A stretch of 34,984 nt of DNA. Source: Actinomycetota bacterium (GTDB taxonomy: Bacteria > Actinomycetota > Actinomycetes > JACCUZ01). The stretch spans positions 1 to 34,984 of the forward strand of contig JAVEDJ010000150.1 of assembly GCA_030841025.1 (NCBI GenBank). The letters are read 5' to 3'. Under the pieces are notes generated by a model, which was not told the DNA's origin, searched no databases, and worked only from the letters and a program-made list of their open reading frames with translations. Shown here in pieces: positions 32,852 through 34,984 of the stretch. Numbering within the stretch: the stretch's first letter is position 1; each line of letters opens with the position of its first letter. The position numbers and the translations under genes were made by a program.

Positions 32852-34506
32852 CGCGCCAGCCCGCACAGCAACCCGTAGGCCACGGCGTACCGGTGACCGA
32901 GTGAGCCGGCGACGTTGCCACGACCCACTGCGACTCCCTCGGGGAGCGCCCGGGCGACCGCCGCCAGCACCTCGTCGTCGCCCGCCGGACCGCCGACGAC
33001 GACGACGGTCCCCGGTGCCACGTCCAGGCTGCGCAGCGAGCGAGCCACGTTCCCGCCAAGCAGCTCGACCTTGAGCCGCAGCCGGAGCGCGCGCCACTCA
33101 CCGGGTGCGAGGGTCCGGTGGAACGCCAGCAGCCCGGCCGGTCCGCGCACCACGAGGGCCCCCATCGCCTCCGCAGGCGCCGGAACGTCCAGGAACGCGC
33201 GCGAGCCGTCCTCGGCCAGCAGCACCTGTGGGGCCTCGACGCGGTGTGCGGGCCCGCGTTTGACCCACTCGGCGGCTGCGTTCGACGCACCCGTGAGCAT
33301 CGCGACCGACACGGTCAGCAGCTCGCCGCCACCAGCCGCGACGACCGCCGCCGAGCGCGACACGGTGTCGACGGTCCCGCCGCCCAGGTCGATGACCACG
33401 GCATCGCCTGCACCCGGAGTGGAGGTCGCGCCGCTCCACGCGGCCCGAGCCTCCGACCCGGCGACCTCGACCGGAACCCCCAGCCGTTCGGCAAGTGCCG
33501 CGCCCGGGTCGGCGTACGGCGCGTCGGCGTGCAGCACGGCCAGCCCGATGGCCCGCGACTGCGCGACACCCACCCGGGTCATGACTGTGTCGGCCACGGC
33601 CGACAGGTCAACGGTCCACAGGTCGTCGACCGGCCGAGGATCCTGCTGGGGTGGAACGGCGTAGGACCGCGCGGCCCCGACGAGCCCGGCGCGGATGGCC
33701 TCGTGCCCGGCCGCGAAAGACAGCCGGCTGCCGCCGACGTCCACCCATCCGGCCGTCTGCGTGCCTGCAGCTGCGGCCGCCGGGCCGAGGGCGACCACTG
33801 CGTTGGAGGAGTCGTAGAGCCGTGCTGCGACCCGCGCCGCGTCGGCCCGCTCGTGGTCGTGCAGCTGGAGCGCGTCGGCCAGTCGAAGCGGGTCGGTCAG
33901 CACGCGCAGCGGGTGTCCGGCGGCGGCTACCTCGACCGCGACCAACCCGGCGCGGAGCACCTCGTCGCCGTCGACCTCGTCGACCACCGGCACCTGGTCG
34001 CCCAGCCGGTTGCCGACCAGCACCGCCTCGTCGTCCTCCAGCACGACGGCGGCGAGACGCCCGTCCGAGGCGAGGCCGCGCAGCTGCTCGACGGCCTCGA
34101 GGTAGCCGGTGCCGGCGGCCACGACGACGACCAGGGGATCGTTGCCCTCCGCGACGTCACCGAGTCGGTGCGGGCGCCCCACGCCGTGGCCGCCGCCGCC
34201 CGCTGTGCTGACGCCGGCGCTGACGACACGCAGCCGCCCGGTAGCTGCATGGGGTTCCGGCAGTGTTGCCGTCCGGGTGAGGACCGGTCGCAGGTGGGCC
34301 GCTGCCGCCAGGTCGATGCGCAGCTGGTGTGTCCGCTCCAGCCGGTGGACCAGAGCGGCCGCACCGTCGAGGCTTTGTGGCGAGCCCTTCGTCCGCCGCG
34401 TCGGCGTTCGGCCGGTGCAGAGGACCTCGATGCCATCGGGGGTGAGCCGACCGATCACGACCTCGGTGCTCGAGTTGCCGATGTCGATGCCTGCGGCGAC
34501 CGTCAC
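32848..34506 (-). CDS. ddrA: Diol/glycerol dehydratase reactivase, large subunit
   Basis: The 552-residue protein matches DdrA/PduG. It has the actin-like ATPase phosphate loop GIDIGNSSTEVVIG at the N-terminus, VVAAGTGYLEAVEQL, and a second ATPase motif VIDLGGGTVDTVS, ending NVAGSLGHRYAVAYGLLCGL. The factor exchanges damaged cobalamin for fresh cofactor in B12-dependent dehydratase, using ATP. The GTG start overlaps the small-subunit stop by 4 nt. Its presence shows that the dehydratase is of the adenosylcobalamin type, not the glycyl-radical type. The small reactivase subunit (DdrB) is not seen downstream. Confidence 0.93.
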   Translation of the reverse strand: MTVAAGIDIGNSSTEVVIGRLTPDGIEVLCTGRTPTRRTKGSPQSLDGAAALVHRLERTHQLRIDLAAAAHLRPVLTRTATLPEPHAATGRLRVVSAGVSTAGGGGHGVGRPHRLGDVAEGNDPLVVVVAAGTGYLEAVEQLRGLASDGRLAAVVLEDDEAVLVGNRLGDQVPVVDEVDGDEVLRAGLVAVEVAAAGHPLRVLTDPLRLADALQLHDHERADAARVAARLYDSSNAVVALGPAAAAAGTQTAGWVDVGGSRLSFAAGHEAIRAGLVGAARSYAVPPQQDPRPVDDLWTVDLSAVADTVMTRVGVAQSRAIGLAVLHADAPYADPGAALAERLGVPVEVAGSEARAAWSGATSTPGAGDAVVIDLGGGTVDTVSRSAAVVAAGGGELLTVSVAMLTGASNAAAEWVKRGPAHRVEAPQVLLAEDGSRAFLDVPAPAEAMGALVVRGPAGLLAFHRTLAPGEWRALRLRLKVELLGGNVARSLRSLDVAPGTVVVVGGPAGDDEVLAAVARALPEGVAVGRGNVAGSLGHRYAVAYGLLCGLAR

Positions 34507-34859
34507 CGCAGCAGACCGCGCCGGACGTACACGTCGGCGGCTTCACGCACGAGGGCAGCGGACAGCGGCGCGGGGTACGCCTCGAGCCGGCGGGCCAGCA
34601 GCTCCAGCTCCTCGGCGGTCGAGCGATGCGGGCGCAGCGCCTCGTACATCGACATGACCTCTGCCTCGGGCACCAGCGCCAGCTCGGCCGCGCGGCGGAA
34701 GTTCGCCGCGAGCTGCGGATTGCCGTGCTGCTCGGCCACCTGTGCCTGCAGCTCGAGAGTCTCGGGATGGATGCGTACGTCGTCGGTGTCCAGCTCTTCG
34801 CGGGCCAGCCGGTCGGGGGTCAGCTCGCTGGCGTCCCGCCCCGAGAAGGCGCGGGTCAC
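34503..34859 (-). CDS. B12-dependent diol/glycerol dehydratase, small subunit
   Basis: The 118-residue protein matches PduE/DhaE. The blocks DDVRIHPETLELQAQVAE, NFRRAAELALVPEAEVMSMYEALRPHRST and AALVREAADVYV are diagnostic of the family. With the large and medium subunits it forms the heterohexameric enzyme that dehydrates 1,2-propanediol or glycerol to an aldehyde. It is shorter than PduE of Salmonella/Klebsiella: the N-terminal amphipathic encapsulation helix found there is missing, and the protein starts close to the catalytic core, as in cytosolic glycerol dehydratases. The GTG start overlaps the medium-subunit stop by 4 nt. Confidence 0.93.
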   Translation of the reverse strand: MTRAFSGRDASELTPDRLAREELDTDDVRIHPETLELQAQVAEQHGNPQLAANFRRAAELALVPEAEVMSMYEALRPHRSTAEELELLARRLEAYPAPLSAALVREAADVYVRRGLLR

Positions 34860-34984
34860 AACGTCACCTCGATGTCCTCGTTGCCCAGTGCCCGGTCGAC
34901 GCAGCCCCGTTCCAGCGCCACGAGAGCGATCACGCTGGTGTGGTAGCGCGCCTCGATCGCCTCGTCGGTATAGGGGTTGCGCGC
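34856..34984 (-). CDS. B12-dependent dehydratase medium subunit, C-terminal end only
   Basis: The minus strand is open from the window edge to a TGA at 34856. The 42 visible residues end NEDIEVTL; just before that is RNPYTDEAIEARYHTSVIAL. This aligns with the final stretch of PduD/DhaC (a KYQAKSAILHIKET-like helix followed by a short strand ending in VAL/VTL). The position directly before the small-subunit gene, with a 4-nt overlap, is the standard C-D-E order. The N-terminus, where PduD carries its encapsulation peptide, lies beyond the window. Confidence 0.8.
   Translation of the reverse strand, partial: ARNPYTDEAIEARYHTSVIALVALERGCVDRALGNEDIEVTL

Noticed and set aside
1-34984. CRISPR array, insertion sequence or prophage
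   Set aside because: No regularly spaced repeats, transposase or phage genes were seen; the only repeats are the short ones listed.

Overview
The window is high-GC DNA with many GTG starts and tightly overlapping genes. It carries a WhiB1-type regulator, a PdtaS-type kinase and a SigF/RsbW pair, which points to an actinomycete (Actinomycetota). I cannot place it more narrowly than that.

Region 1 (1-10321) is core chromosome. It holds the 3' part of pdtaS, then whiB1, a lipid/diacylglycerol kinase divergent from a small membrane protein, sigF-rsbW, a membrane diguanylate cyclase, a GNAT acetyltransferase, serS and a Tat-exported PhoD-type phosphatase.

Region 2 (10322-11458) is a gene-poor junction. 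It contains a decayed DUF1905 gene and otherwise nothing I recognise.

Region 3 (11459-18053) is an accessory catabolic cluster. It encodes a branched-chain/urea/amide-type ABC importer (lipoprotein, permease, a fused permease-ATPase, second ATPase), an isochorismatase-fold amidohydrolase and an IclR regulator. The likely role is uptake and hydrolysis of a small amide or carbamoyl compound.

Region 4 (18190-21289) holds a lipoprotein two-domain multicopper oxidase followed by an OmpR-type two-component system. An acetamidase/formamidase-family gene (21220-22248, minus) converges on and overlaps the kinase gene.

Region 5 (22331-34984) is the most interesting part: a bacterial microcompartment (BMC) locus. 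A divergent APC permease faces an operon encoding a class III PLP enzyme, a CoA-acylating aldehyde dehydrogenase with a C-terminal encapsulation-type helix, BMC-T, an uncharacterised BMC-associated protein, BMC-P, BMC-H, a second BMC-T, an APH-type kinase, an SDR, a GntR/UTRA regulator and a class I glutamine amidotransferase. This set matches the RMM (Rhodococcus/Mycobacterium, aminoacetone/1-amino-2-propanol) metabolosome. Immediately convergent with it, sharing the stop bases, is an operon for a B12-dependent diol/glycerol dehydratase (medium-subunit end, small subunit, reactivase large subunit) that runs in from beyond the right edge.

The inferred logic is that amino-propanol is phosphorylated and then eliminated to propionaldehyde, while 1,2-propanediol could be dehydrated to the same aldehyde. 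Both would feed one acylating dehydrogenase and one shell. The visible dehydratase small subunit has no encapsulation helix, so co-encapsulation is unproven. No phosphotransacylase, alcohol dehydrogenase or B12 riboswitch is visible in the window.
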